Source: Lineus longissimus (lineage: Eukaryota; Nemertea; Pilidiophora; Heteronemertea; Lineidae). From it: a DNA stretch of 64,000 nucleotides. Each line of letters opens with the position of its first letter. The stretch's first letter is position 1. The stretch lies in NCBI RefSeq assembly GCF_910592395.1, contig NC_088316.1:4466001-4530000 (forward strand), given 5' to 3'. A program made the translations under genes and the position numbers. Positions 42,986 to 54,816 of this stretch are shown here, piece after piece. The notes under the pieces were generated by a model that searched no databases, was not told where the DNA came from, and saw only the letters and a program-made list of their open reading frames with translations.

Positions 42986-43784
42986 TGTTGGACAATTGTT
43001 CCTTCCTCAAATAGCTATTAGAATATACAAATTCCTTCACTGCAGAATCTTTATAATCACCATCTTTTATCATCTGCAGCATTTTAATCATACCTAAATT
43101 AATCACCTTTTTCAGAAGTGTAGCAATAATATTTCATCAATATCAAATCAAATTTTAAGTCATCCTGCCCTTAGGGTGGCAAATATGTGACCACAGATTT
43201 AGAGACATTCTGAGGATTATGACCCCAAGCCCGGCCACTCAAGTATGGGCAATCTCCAGAATAGAGAGACAGATTGGGTTGAGATAGCAACTGCACAGTC
43301 GGAGTGATTTCATGAGAATAGACATCCACTTTAGAACAAAACTGTAGCCACTCTGAACGTCAGTAATTTTGCTTAACTCATAAAAGTAAGTGATAACCCC
43401 CCTTTCAAGCAAGCAAGTAGTATCCCACAGATATCAATTAGTTCTCATATCATCAAGCACCATCCACTAATTAACGTCATCAACTCATTCACTAATTATT
43501 CCCAACACTTGAATTGTGTAGTCACAGCCAAGCATGACTGACCAACCATAAAATGAATTTTGGTGTAATTGCTTCAGACTCGGGTCAGACTAACGACTTT
43601 ACTGTAACGTACTTTAAGCATAGCGTAAGTCGACTCATTCTCTTCATTAGGCTATCACATATTAATTAATTGCTATTAATTAGCATGAGTGACGAGTGAT
43701 TACATGGTCGTTAGGTACAACCTGGTCTGGAGCGATATATTAGTCACTATTGTCTCAACCGGGTAGGCTGTTCGTATTCAATCA
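42986..43784. promoter_or_regulatory. possible cis-regulatory stretch (43430-43720)
   Basis: The part 43430-43720 has dense homeodomain-type words (CACTAATTAACG, CACTAATTATTC, TATTAATTAATTGC, TATTAATTAGCATG) between more ordinary sequence. No ORF. This composition is typical of conserved enhancers, but no comparison is possible here. The rest of the stretch shows nothing. Confidence 0.25.
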
Positions 43785-43997
43785 TGGGGAAGCAAAACAG
43801 AAATGCAGTTATATACACAGCGCCATAGTGCAGTTATCATGTTATCATGCATGCAACTTGACGATATTTTTACATCAGTCTACAGAACATTGAAGTTGAA
43901 ATATATGTTCAGTATGTATTCACCCAATTGGAAATTTTCAAATTTAATTACAAATCAAAACATTTTTATCGAAAGGTGTGAAGGCCTTTCAGAAGAG
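43785..43997 (-). mobile_element. main TTAA MITE copy
   Basis: Carries ATAGTGCAGTTATCATG with a small internal TTATCATG duplication, then ATGTTCAGTATGTATTCACC and GGAAATTTTCAAATTTAATT, ending GTGTGAAGGCCTTTCAG. Confidence 0.62.
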
Positions 43998-46462
43998 TTG
44001 TCTACTGAGTTGGTAAGTGTCCTGCTGAGTTTAAAGAAATAAAGTTATCATTCCCTCAATGAATTTGTTCTTCATCTATTTCACTAGTAACCATCAATGC
44101 ATCGACCTACACATGGATGATTGCTGCATGGAGCTTCCAGTCGGGATTGAAGTCGGAAAAGTGTGATAATTCAATCAGATTTTATATTTTTCGGTTTATG
44201 AGTAATTTGATGATGTGAACTACTGGTAGAAAGAGACTGGGCAGTCGACAGCTTGGTGATAAAGCCCTTAATAATGCCACTGGTCCTTTAATACAGGAAT
44301 TTTTCTGAAATGAGTCAGTTTTATATCACGTATCATATTTGTACCTTTATTGTCAGTGTGTGTTCCTTCACAACTTGTATGTTTTTTCTACACATTTACA
44401 TACGCCCAATACACTTAGATTCAGTCATCATGGATGAAATGAAATCGTCACCTTGCGGCTATGGTTTAACTGACTTGCTGTGACTCACATATTTAGGCTA
44501 TATTTCTCATATCTACCCGTTCATGATTCTTCATTATACTTAATGGCACCAGTAATGGTTTTCCATGCCGTTGCTGATATCACCAGAGTATCAGCACTCA
44601 CCTCTTCGACCCGCAGGCCATTTTAATACTTTTCAATTTGGTGAAAATTCTCAAGTACACATGTTTAAATTGATCATATTAGGGTGGCCTACCTGAAGCT
44701 GACTCATATTCCAAATATATTTTGTCCATCATATTCACAGTTCTGAGTTACTTAAGTCATCTTCCTTGCCGACAGCTTTGGGAAATTTTAACTTTGACGT
44801 ATAACAGTGCTTATCAATAGCCACCAATGACTCGACGATATAGAGTTACTAAAGACTGAAAGATGGGGCTATATTTCCACTGTGAGGGAGGTCAAATTTG
44901 CCGACCCAAACCCCCTGACACACTTTTTTGTGTACAAGGATGCTCTCTACTCATGCCATCAGGAGTCGACCCCCCATGGACTTTTCACACAGCCAATACA
45001 TGTACTTAATTTTCAACTGGTGTACAAATTATGATTAGAAGGAAACCAATACCAGATCAACACGCTCAATGTTAACACATCATCTGCCCCTAGCTGGTAT
45101 CCTTGACAATTTCTCTTGAAACCTTGCTGTTAACTCCCCCCCTTACACTCAAAGGTACCATTTGTTATACCAACATGATCAAGTTCATTTTATTTGGACT
45201 AGTGAAAAGTTATTGGACCAAACACTTTATCAAATTTCCCCTGGCAGAGAGTTCACTTGTTTCTCTGAAACACCTCACTTCACCTGTTCATCACTTTAAG
45301 ATCAAACACTTTTGTATCAATTTCTCCTTGCAATTTAATCGAAAGATATACTCTCAAAAGAGGAAGAGTCTGGCCTGCTCATCGTTCAGTGTTGATACAA
45401 AGTCAGATGGGGAGTGATGAAATGTATTTCATTACTGCCGTAAGTTCCAACTTGATTCAACAGAATGAAAGGCAAATCACTGAAAGATTATGGATGGGTT
45501 GGTTAAGGTCGATTCTTCCCATCACCCCCCTCCCCCCGCCCCAATTGCACTAAATAGAGGGTTTTATCGCTTCAAGGAGATATACCCATTTTTGCAATTT
45601 TGAGGAAAACAGGAAGTTGGAATCATTAGAAACAATTCTTCACTTTTATTTTACTGACCTAAAGATTGAATATTAACAGTGTATCTCTTTTTAAGTTTCT
45701 TTGGAAAGACCCAGAGTCTTCCTGACAGCGTTTGAACGGCTTCAGAATTGGCCTGAAATCACTTGATTAGGTACACAGAAAGAGCTCAATATTTGGTCAA
45801 ACCAGATACGTCACGAGGCAACAAGCATGTGCGGTTGTGTCGAACAAATAATCTAGACAGGATCTTCACAGATAAAACCGTGCCGTATTTACCGTATACC
45901 ATGAGTACTAATACCGGCTCAGGACCGGTCATCAATCAAACCAAACCATCAATCTCCGGCTCTGCTAATCACAAAGAGACAAATATCACTAATAATTCAT
46001 ACTTTGTTGATGAGTGGATATACCCGTCTTAATACTCCTCATCAGTGTGAAGCCAAACAGGCTAACAACTCAATGTTTCCCGGTTCAATGTGATTTTCAT
46101 ATAGAATCATGTACATTGATGCTTACAGTCCTACAGTAAATTTTTGATGAAACTTGCAAGCAATCCATTTCACCTCAGCCTGCCATCACCTGCCTTTACA
46201 TCGTATACTGCAAACCCAGACATTTTTGTGACATTTTTATTTTGTGTTTGTGTGAAATTGCAACTTTTGCTTGCATTTGATTCAGCGCTTTAACAACACC
46301 CGAACAGTAATTTCAATTAGATTTTCTTTTTTTGCAGACAATTGTACATTCAAGATTATCTGCAACAGAAAAAACACGAAAAAAGGAAGGGATTCGAGTA
46401 TTTCCGGGTACAGTATTTTGAATAAAGTTGACACTACCATGCAGTCAAATGGAACAACATCA
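43998..46462. other. non-coding stretch
   Basis: ORFs of 104 codons (45103-45417) and 89 codons (45763-46032) occur on the plus strand. The second has a Thr/Asn/Ser-rich, hydrophilic product, with no splice support. No repeat recognised. Confidence 0.4.
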
Positions 46463-46655
46463 TCAAATACGCGTTCCGTCAGATTTTACCATTGCGCATG
46501 TCTGGACCAGATCTCTCCAGGCCATCCTATCATTGGTCAGTGTAATCATGTGATCAAGGTCCAAGGTTGTATTCAGATCTTTCTCGACACTTTTTAACCA
46601 TGTGAGTTTGGGTTTTCCCCCTGGTCTTTTCGCTTTCCTGATGAATTCATCTAGA
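46463..46655 (-). pseudogene. C-terminal fragment of a LINE ORF2
   Basis: Read on the minus strand to TGA at 46463-46465, the frame encodes GGKPKLTWLKSVEKDLNTTL and, further on, LTNDRMAWRDLVQTC. The pattern GxPxxxWxxxVxxDL...DRxxWRxLV is the hallmark of the extreme C-terminus of non-LTR retrotransposon polyproteins. The frame is closed upstream by TAA in the TTTA-rich tract at 46660-46690, so this is a broken fragment. The clade cannot be assigned from this much. Confidence 0.7.
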
Positions 46656-46700
46656 TTTGTTTATTATTTATTTATTTATTATTTATTATAGTGACTAGTG
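46656..46700. repeat. TTTA/TTAT-rich microsatellite
   Basis: TTTATTATTTATTTATTTAT and flanking repeats directly abut the LINE fragment. Confidence 0.75.
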
Positions 46701-46919
46701 TACACAAATTATATATACAATTAATTAACAAATACAAATAAATAGAACACCCAGCCCTCTCGGGCTTATTAGTCACTTTAAACAATTAAGATAATACTCT
46801 AGAGCTTGTCTGGCAGGCGTTTTTTCATCTACATTGTAATCTCAGCAAAATAAGATCTAAAACTGATAAATATCACTGTAGTTTCCAAACTGCTTATTAG
46901 AAGATTTTCCAATGCTTAC

Positions 46920-47312
46920 TGGCTGTGATGGTTAAAAACAGAATCGTATTTCCGTGAGTTGGCTCTTCGGTTTCCAGCGACATGGCATTGACAACAGGTG
47001 GCAAGATGATCGATGTTTGGTTGTGATGCGATCTATCTGGACAGTTATGCCGTGATGTCCGATGACACGCCATGGTCAGGTCACTAACAGATTGATCTGA
47101 TAGGCCAGGTAATAAACAAAGGTCAACCGGCGTGGTAAACGGATCACCTGTCTGTCTTTGACAGTGCGGTTGTTGGTGGTTTGAGTTGAAGGGGGACGAA
47201 TGAGGAAAACTTGGTAAAAAGTCTCGTGATATCGACATGGACGGTTTGCGACAGTGAACGAAGCACAAGGATGATACAACCCAACCAAACATTTGGAAAG
47301 AGGTTCAAATGC
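46920..47312 (-). CDS. candidate exon, function unknown
   Basis: On the minus strand a pyrimidine-rich acceptor (GTGCTCTGGTCTCTGCCAG) is followed by about 390 bp that end at a strong donor, ACAGCCA|GTAAGC. From an ATG at 47292 one frame is open to the donor (about 124 residues), starting MFGWVVSSLCFVHC and continuing Pro/Ser/His-rich. A TGA precedes that ATG within the exon, so it would have to be a first coding exon. No domain is recognised; the GC content is higher than nearby. Confidence 0.25.
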
Positions 47313-47737
47313 TGGCAGAGACCAGAGCACAGAAGCACAGAATGAGATACCATATGATCTCAAAAAATCCCAGTTCTCAAATGATTTAAAAAAATTATTG
47401 GACAGGGTTAGGTTCGTGTGTGCCATGGATTTTCCATAGGCCATGTTGGTCGTAGTGCCCTACAGAAAGACTTTGATGTAGACTTTGAGAGGCCAAAACT
47501 CCTTTCAGTGCACACTCGGCCCATGCAAAGTTGGAATGTCTTAGTCAGTAACAGCAAACTTTGATCAAAAATGTCCTATAGGTTTCTTTTAGATTATTAG
47601 TTAATATCTTACTCAGTTTTGTGTACCTCTGCATGTAGGTTACATTCTTTACAGATTTCTTAGTTAAGATCTTTAGGTTGTATGTACATGTACACAAAAT
47701 AATAAGAATACATCTTAAACTCATAAGAATCTGATCT

Positions 47738-47901
47738 TTTGCTTCTGCCTTGCAGCAAGATGATGAAGCTATGTTTCATTGTTATGAAATATCAACGAAA
47801 CAAGTTCCCAGAAGTTTTCAATCTGGGAACTTCAGTCATCGCATTGATATTTCATGACAATGAAACATCGCTTCATCATCTTGCTGCAAGGCAGAAGCAA
47901 A
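47738..47901. repeat. long inverted repeat (hairpin), about 75-bp arms
   Basis: The left arm TTTGCTTCTGCCTTGCAGCA, AGATGATGAAGCTATGTTTC and ATGAAATATCAACG pairs with the right arm ending GCAAGGCAGAAGCAAA. The outer 35 bp pair almost perfectly, the inner part less so. The loop is about 10 bases between AAGTTCCCAG and CTGGGAACTT. It could be a small foldback transposon or yield a hairpin RNA. No other copy here. Confidence 0.85.
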
Positions 47902-48797
47902 CCTTGCCAAAGCAATAAACAAGGCACACCCCATGTTATGACAGTCAACCGAAACGACTTTGAAAAATCTGAAAATCGTCCAACTAGAGGCCAAACCAAA
48001 CAACGAGAGTGCCAAAGTCGTCAATAATCAATCCGAAAACTGCGTCAAAATACCACTGGCTGTTTTCGTAAGCTATACTGTTGCTTTGGTGAGGCAATCA
48101 GTTTAATATTTGAACTTATGCAAACATGACTAAAGTGGTCGTGTTGACGTTGGAAAAGTAATCAAGCCTCCAATCGTCTGCTCTCCGAAAGATCAGACAA
48201 ATATTGGACATTTTTGCAAACAAAATTGAACATTTTAAAAGATTATTTGGGCTCTACAAAGTTTGATATTAGAAGGATGAAGTTTCTGATGGTGTTTTTA
48301 TGAGATGGCGTTTATATTTGCTTGATGTAACTGCACTTGGAAAATGTAAACGTAAATTCAATATTAAAGAACCAATTTGATCAGCAGGGTTTTTAATTAC
48401 AAATATTCGAGCACACCCTGTGCTTCAAGATTTTGGCCTCTTCTAAGAGCGGCATATATACTTACGCATTTGCTGGAGTGAATGAAGTAAATATTTCCAA
48501 AACAAAACTGCTAATTTCCCTTGTGTCAACTTAAGTGGATTCCCTCGTTGCCCATCAACCTCTAACACTAAATTACATTCCTAAACTCTAAACACACAAA
48601 CCTGGAGTTAGTTGTTCAAGTCATTTATGACCATCAATCACGTTAACTGAGTGAACTGCCATAAAATTCCAAATAGTATAAACCTATAGTCTGTTCCAAG
48701 AGATTGAGAAATGTTGCATACGGTCTAATTTTTTAACTTTTCCTGAAAAAGTTAATTAAATCTACCTCAAATAATCTTTACACCCTGTCCTACCATT
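47902..48797. other. non-coding stretch
   Basis: Nothing recognised. Confidence 0.45.
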
Positions 48798-49319
48798 TTA
48801 ATCCATTAAAAAGGTCCGTCTGAACACAGGCAGATCCAAAATTGTCCCTACGTTACAGCGTAGGAAATTTACCACACACTCTTCATACAGGGGTTTGATG
48901 CCATCGCCGAAATGCCATGATTTAAAATAACGTAGCAAAACCTCCAGATAGTCTGTTTCGAGTATGCCAGCATGATACGTCATATCCTGTACATTGTGCT
49001 TGGGGAACATCTGCACAAAATTAGCATTTTTTGGGAGCGTTAGTGGTTGGAGTGAAATTTTGAACGGATTTAAAAGCTGGGAAATGACATAAAGATTCAT
49101 ATGAGGGAGGCTTAACAAAAATCCGAGAAAAATTGTGAAATTTTCACTCATTTTGAAGCAAACTATAATTCCTGTCGGTGATATTAATGTAGTTATCACA
49201 TTTATCAACGCTGACCATTTGAATGCAAAAATGCATCCATTCTTTTCAACAGCTAGCAGACCAGTAAATTGTAAATTATTCAAATATATGAACTTATCGC
49301 AAAAATATGAGCAGTGCAA
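48798..49319 (-). CDS. 173-codon ORF of unknown nature
   Basis: This is one of the longest open frames outside the DIRS element, starting at a TTG. The N-terminal half has two hydrophobic stretches (ALINVITTLISPTGIIVCF and FTIFLGFLLSL). The C-terminal half is mixed and protein-like (LETDYLEVLLRYFKSWHFGD) and ends with a stop. I recognise no family. It could be an exon, a transposon remnant or a chance ORF. Confidence 0.2.
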   Translation of the reverse strand: MHCSYFCDKFIYLNNLQFTGLLAVEKNGCIFAFKWSALINVITTLISPTGIIVCFKMSENFTIFLGFLLSLPHMNLYVISQLLNPFKISLQPLTLPKNANFVQMFPKHNVQDMTYHAGILETDYLEVLLRYFKSWHFGDGIKPLYEECVVNFLRCNVGTILDLPVFRRTFLMD

Positions 49320-49560
49320 AATTTGTTAGATGTACAACTATTTCCTTTGGGATTGCAGCTGGGAGTACAGTTATTGCTTATGATACCGAAGGGCCTCGTT
49401 ATGTAGTCACCTAGTTGTTATAAATTGCGTATATGTACGTTTGGCCATTTATATTTATCCAATTATGAACCTGGGGATAACACGCCATTCATCATATCCT
49501 TAAAATTATATTTTGGCAGACAATGTAACCGCTGTTGCCTCCAGGAAAGGCTTCAGACTC
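49320..49560. other. short spacer
   Basis: Nothing recognised. Confidence 0.4.
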
Positions 49561-49715
49561 TTAAAGGCCTACTGCGGTCGTTCAAAACTTTGGAAAAAGA
49601 AAATTGAAAATTGAAAATTGTAAAAATTCTTACTGAATATAACTTTCAATGATGCCATTGTATAGACAGATATACAAATACAATACTATAAATACCAAAT
49701 TTCAGCTAATTTGCT
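49561..49715 (+). mobile_element. main TTAA MITE, truncated at a G tract
   Basis: Starts TTAAAGGCCTACTGCGGTCG and includes GTATAGACAGATATACAAAT and ACCAAATTTCAGCTAATTTG. It stops abruptly at the poly-G run beginning 49716. Near its start AAAATTGAAAATTGAAAATT is a small expansion. Confidence 0.65.
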
Positions 49716-49762
49716 GGGGGGGGGGGGAGTAGGCTCTCTCTCTGTAGGGGGGGGGGGGGGGG
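49716..49762. repeat. two poly-G runs (12 and 16 G)
   Basis: G12 at 49716-49727 and G16 at 49747-49762 are separated by AGTAGGCTCTCTCTCTGTA. They are capable of G-quadruplex formation and may also hide an assembly length error. Confidence 0.85.
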
Positions 49763-50062
49763 CAGACCACTGCTTTTTGTCCCAAAAGATGCCTAATCTG
49801 CATGAACAACTCTGTCTGTGGAGTTGGCCTTCCCCTACATCCCCGCTGAATACCGACCTGAATCCTCTTGGCCTGACCCCACTGGCTATGGAGAGTTCAG
49901 TTTCTCCGACCACCTGAACCACTGCCACTTTAGCCCTGACTCAAGTATTCATTTTATTAGATTATGCACAAAGCATGTCAAATGTAAAGTCAGTTGATTA
50001 TGTTCCAACTAAGAGCAACCAGCCTTAAGGTTCTAAGGACGTCCCTCCTGCAATGCTTACAG

Positions 50063-50194
50063 CAATGCAGAGAGCAGCATGGACACTTTTTCAAGCGGGG
50101 ACTCCTGTTGCCCACGGCACTATGGAGAGTGATTCATCAAGTCCTAGAAGTGGGAACACTTCATGTGAGGATCTTGATATGGATTTGAAGGCAG
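50063..50194 (+). CDS. candidate internal exon, function unknown
   Basis: 132 bp between an acceptor-like CAATGCTTACAG and a donor-like AAGGCAG|GTCATT. The frame is open and hydrophilic, including ESDSSSPRSGNTSCEDLDMD, an acidic/serine-rich segment such as occurs in linkers of regulatory proteins. No family recognised. The donor lacks the usual purine at +3. Confidence 0.25.
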
Positions 50195-50212
50195 GTCATT
50201 TGCCCAAAGGCT

Positions 50213-50426
50213 TTAAAGGGGTACACCGTATGTATTTGATCGTGGATCAGGAAAATAGAAATGCATTGCGGTAGTCCAATTGTAATGCATGCAATGTTAG
50301 TTGGTGTGTATAGTATTCGTATATCTGTCCTCACAATGTCAAGTATTTTGTACGTATTTGACTATTGTGCATTTTCAAAATTCAATTCCAAATTTGAACT
50401 TTTTATTGAATGACAAAGGACTTTAA
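50213..50426 (-). mobile_element. main TTAA MITE, both TTAA ends kept
   Basis: 214 bp from TTAAAGGGGTACACCGTATG to GACAAAGGACTTTAA. Contains TAATGCATGCAATGTTAGTT, TATTCGTATATCTGTCC and TTTCAAAATTCAATTCCAAA. Together with 31159-31405 it defines the family's ends. Confidence 0.75.
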
Positions 50427-52019
50427 TATAAGGCAACCCCGAGAATTGCATCATTGCTACAATGTACTAAAACCAAGATCGAGAGATTGTGAAACGTTTT
50501 ACAAGATTCTGATGAAAATGGAATTAACATGATTAGGGAGTGTGCGTTCTTGGTAATAATCTTCTATCTTGGTATTAGCTTGAAGGAAGGCCAGTTGACC
50601 CCATTGGCCATACTTAATTTGGATCAAGGAGGCACCTTTGCGCACACTACTGCCCCAGGCATCAATATTGCAATGAGGAACACTTCAGATGAGTTATTCT
50701 GATGACAGCTTCAGGGTTTGGTCAGTTTCGCCAATGATCCTCTTGAAGTTATCCTCAATTTACTTTATTGTCACATAATGAGAGTGCATGTATTTATATT
50801 CGTTCAAATCACTATCAAAAAGTTAAGAGTTCGCCACAGCCAATGACTGTGTGGAAACACAATTTTAAGTAACATTATGGCGAGATACATTTTTTACATC
50901 CAGCAACTGTTTTCTGGAGAAGGCACCCTGCAGTAAAACGTCATGTAGAAAAATTTCCCTTTTCGAAAGGCGGTTGAAAAGTAATTTTTTTCTAAAATTG
51001 TGCTAAACAGCACCCTTGAGCAGAAATTTTCCTTCTGATAAGGGTGCTAATGTTGGGTATTTACATTACATTACATTACTTTACATTACATTTTACATTA
51101 CATCATTCTTCTGATTTCGCAGCAGATTATTCACTTTTGACCGGCATCTATCTGTATCCACCAGTTTCATGTTTCCATTATGTTGGTAAATTGAACAATC
51201 CCATAATCAGCGCAATAATGAGCCAAGTTGCTTTGTGGCCATTGTCACTTTCATCAGAACTTATCAAACAGTTGCAGACACGTCATCAGTGAGGTTAAAC
51301 CTGCTATGACATTCGGCGAAATTCTTGATGACATTCGGCGCCCGTTCAGATGTGACAAACTCCCCAAACAAAAGGTCACCAACAATTGATAATCCTAAGA
51401 CCCTTGTTAAAGAAAATCCATAGCTTTCCATTCTTCTATCCCCATAGAGAAATTTGGTCAGGGGCCCCACGCATCAATTTTCACATCTTCTAGAATTCCC
51501 TTAAGAAAAATCTATAGCAGCAACCTATTGAACTATCCGATGTCGTCAGCAATACTGGGCGAGGATTATTACTTTTCTATACTAAACTAGCTTGGTTGAT
51601 TGCATTGCTGCACCAGTTTCCCCCAGCTACCCGGCCATGATCTAATTACGGGCCGGACTGGCCTGCTCGTCCGATTGGCTAACCTGATTCGGTATGTGAG
51701 GGACGTTGGCCCTCGATGTGATTACCGCCATGATGAAGGAACTGTTTGATATCGCGCATGTAATTGTCTTGATGATGTCCTCCCTCGTTATTGATCTTAT
51801 CAAGTCTGATTGATTAACTCATTAACCCCACGGTGCCCACATGCAAATCATCACTACTTGCCAACTAGCCATGGAATTGCCTTTAATGGGAAATATGCTA
51901 ATCAAACCTTATGACTACTGGAATACCAATATTGAACATGTTGAAGTGATTTTGACATCCTCAAAAGCAGATTTATGAAATAGTTGCAATGGGAATTAAC
52001 CCTATAAAGAGGTAAAACG
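50427..52019. other. non-coding; possible regulatory part 51610-51900
   Basis: 51057-51106 is an (ACATT)n-type microsatellite. 51610-51900 carries words such as CATGTAATTGTC, TTGATTAACTCATTAACC and CACATGCAAATCATC (octamer-like) and more CpG than its neighbours, compatible with an enhancer. No gene recognised. Confidence 0.3.
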
Positions 52020-52165
52020 TTAAAGTCTGTTAAAAACATTTAAAATTGAACTCAAATTTGAAGATTTTGTGACTGTAAATACACACTGAATATAAATTTT
52101 AACAATGCCATGGTGTAGACAGTATACAAACACAATAAATACCAAATATCAATAAAATTGCCTGT
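52020..52165 (+). mobile_element. partial main TTAA MITE
   Basis: Starts at TTAAAGTCTGTT and carries AAATTGAACTCAAATTTGAA, ACTGAATATAAATTTTAACA and GTGTAGACAGTATACAAACA; truncated after ACCAAATATCAATAAAATTG. Confidence 0.55.
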
Positions 52166-52792
52166 TTCTTCAGCAAATCCCAACACGTTTAAAACATTCC
52201 TCCATTTTACATCCTACACAATGCCTGACTAGCGACGTCTTTGTCCTACGCTACCATTTCCGCCTCCTAAAGAGCTAATGCAGCCTATCTTGTCATTCCA
52301 TTCAATGGGAGACATACTTAGCCTCATCATCATCACCTACTCAGACTCTCGACCATCAACACTAGCCATTACCTTCAAGCATCTCTGACAGAGAACTGTC
52401 AAGAAGAAAGAGGCCCATTGTCATTCCAGCACCATGCGTTACTACTCTGATTTTTTCCCGATATTCTTCCTCATTTATGTGGTGAGAAAGAAACTGCCAT
52501 TCTTCGAGCTGAGTACTTAATTCCTTGGGGAGTCGTTCTTCACACATGCATTGACGAGTAATAAGAATGAAAATGGCCGTTGGTAGTGATGAGATGGTCG
52601 TGGTTTGGATGGCTACTACAGTGATGTGTGGTTACAAGTCACCGGGGACCACTTCCCTACCCTAAATGCCTTGTCTATTTGCATCATTAGGCTATTTCAT
52701 TTCGTTGGTTTATGCATGTTTCATTCTGGTTGGCCATTGTGACTTTGTTATTAAGTGTTGTGATATTTCATACTCTTTGTCAGGTGACCATA
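52166..52792. other. non-coding spacer
   Basis: Nothing recognised. Confidence 0.4.
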
Positions 52793-52935
52793 CCTAGGTG
52801 CTGGTTTCAGAAACCAAATTGTGTACTATATAGAACTTAGGCATTGGCTTAGGAAACCATGTTGAGAACATTAGACCTTAGGTGTTGGTTTAGGTAACCA
52901 AGTTGTGTGTTGTAGAACTCGGTTCTTGGTTTATT
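52793..52935. repeat. tandem repeat, about 44 bp, three units
   Basis: Units on the theme TAGGTGYTGGTTTAGRAAAC then CAARTTGTGTRYTRTAGAACT, three in a row with a partial fourth. Confidence 0.75.
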
Positions 52936-54009
52936 TGCAATATTTTTGCATATTATATTACCCCTTTCACACAGCTTTGGATCACTTACAAAAACCATAG
53001 TTTATCTGAGGAAAAAACCCCAAAATGTCCTCCTATCCTGGACGCTTTTTTCCATTGGGTTTTTTTTTGTTGGAAGTATCACAGATGATATCATCTAACA
53101 ATTATCTAAAATTTTCCGATTTTTTCTTTCCCTTTTGAGATAAAAAAACATGATATTTTTATATCAGATATTCTTTAGAATGGTATAGAGGTTGAAGTTG
53201 GGGTTTATAGTCCGATATCAATGCAGTATAGGTTATCATCTGATTTAACACTTTAACTCCGGTCTGTCTTGAAACCTTTCAGAAGACCTCAGATGAGCTG
53301 CTCAATCCCAGTGTTACACCTCTAGCTTTTCTAACTGATACCCATTTATACACCCAAGGTGGAGTAAGACGACTTAGGTGAGATCATTTTTATTGGTTGG
53401 TGCTCAGATTAGCCTGAGCTAAAAACCCCAGACTGGAAATTCTAATTTTCCAACTCAGAATTTCCCAAAAACGAAATAAAATTAAACACTTTTTTTTTCT
53501 GTCGTGATCTCTGACAGCATTGATCAGGGGATACAATATTCTATACTTTTGACTTGTCTAATGATCTGTCTTCAGCCATCAGAATGATAGGTAGCTGTGC
53601 ATTGGTCTTCAAAAGTTTCAACACCCTTAAGAATGACAGCCTGATAAATAGATAACATGTTTTTGCAGCAAATTTCCCACTCGAAGTTCAAAGAGGCCAT
53701 TTGAAGTTGATATGAGACAGTAGTAGCCATTTGAAGTTGATTTGATACAATAGCCATATATGGTATGAACTTCAAAGAAGTGATGCTTATAATCGACTTA
53801 TTCAGGCAAAACATGGATAAGGATAATATGACAAAGGAAGTGTTGGTTTACTCAAAAGAGAGGCGATCAGTTTCTTCATAATGAATAAAGGTCAGTGAGA
53901 CTGCAGACATTGGTTATTTTGTGAATCCAACTTTTCTTCAAGCATGTTCCAATATCAAATGGCAATATCATACAACAAAAGGCCAATAGTATAATACCGC
54001 GCCTCTCTT
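52936..54009. other. non-coding stretch
   Basis: Includes a small direct repeat of GCCATTTGAAGTTGAT near 53696-53745. No gene recognised. Confidence 0.4.
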
Positions 54010-54185
54010 CTTAACTCGAATTCCTAAAGCAATTATAATTTTTTCAAAACTAAGTGAATGCCAATTCCAAGGGTGGGAGTCTGTTCTTTGTTTTCCAGAG
54101 AACTGGCTCCCTTGTTTTAAATGGACATTCACTTCATTTTGAAGGAGTTCTCATTGCTTTGGGAATTCAAGTTCTAGCCAAAATG
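54010..54185. mobile_element. foldback MITE (second copy)
   Basis: Aligned with 21471-21702: CCTAAAGCAATTATAA, AAGTGAATGCCAATTCCAAG, TGTTCTTTGTTTTCCAGAGA, TTGCTTTGGGAATTCAAGTT. The arms are inverted repeats of about 70 bp. The 111-codon ORF crossing it is incidental. Confidence 0.72.
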
Positions 54186-54816
54186 CATCCAACAGACTTG
54201 TTCAGTATTTGTACCTACTTACATTATCTCTGTCCTAAAGGGCCAAGCAGACTGTTGGAGGACCTGATTGAAAGTGCACACACATTGGGTGCTGCAAACA
54301 TTTATGTTAGCCTCAGCCTGGCAGAGCTGGTCTGGGTATTCAGTTACAACAGCATCAAGATCAAAGAAGTGGGTCAGGACTCGTACTAGTGGCGCCACCT
54401 GTTTTTTGTCAGAAATTTTTCTCCTGGCCAGGCAAAGGGCATGACCATACAGCTCTTTTTACAAAATTGATGGAGGTAGCTCGATATGGCTTTTAGCTGA
54501 AGATTTCTCCTGTAGACCTTTCACCCCTGCATGTACTTTGCTGTTGTAACACCCTGTATAGAATACGATAACCCTGCTGGGGGAGCTAGATACCCAATGG
54601 TAGGACAGGACATCACCAGTAACCCAATCTCACCTGAGCACTTCCTTTGTTTTATGTAGCTATAGGCAACAAAAGGTGCTGACAACAGTATCAGCTGTCA
54701 AATCTGCTAAATGGTTCAGCTTGGTGCAGGGTTTAAGTGTGATATTAGAGATGAGAGACTTTTAGGTTTTCTCGAGCCCTCAGAAGTAAGCCACGTGACA
54801 TGATAATCTTCAATGG
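54186..54816. other. non-coding spacer
   Basis: Nothing recognised beyond the tail of the chance ORF from the MITE. Confidence 0.4.

Noticed and set aside
49686-49928. Proline/glycine-rich ORFs on both strands
   Set aside because: Their composition comes from the poly-G tracts; no other support.
54054-54389. 111-codon plus ORF
   Set aside because: The first third lies in the foldback MITE and the rest shows no domain.
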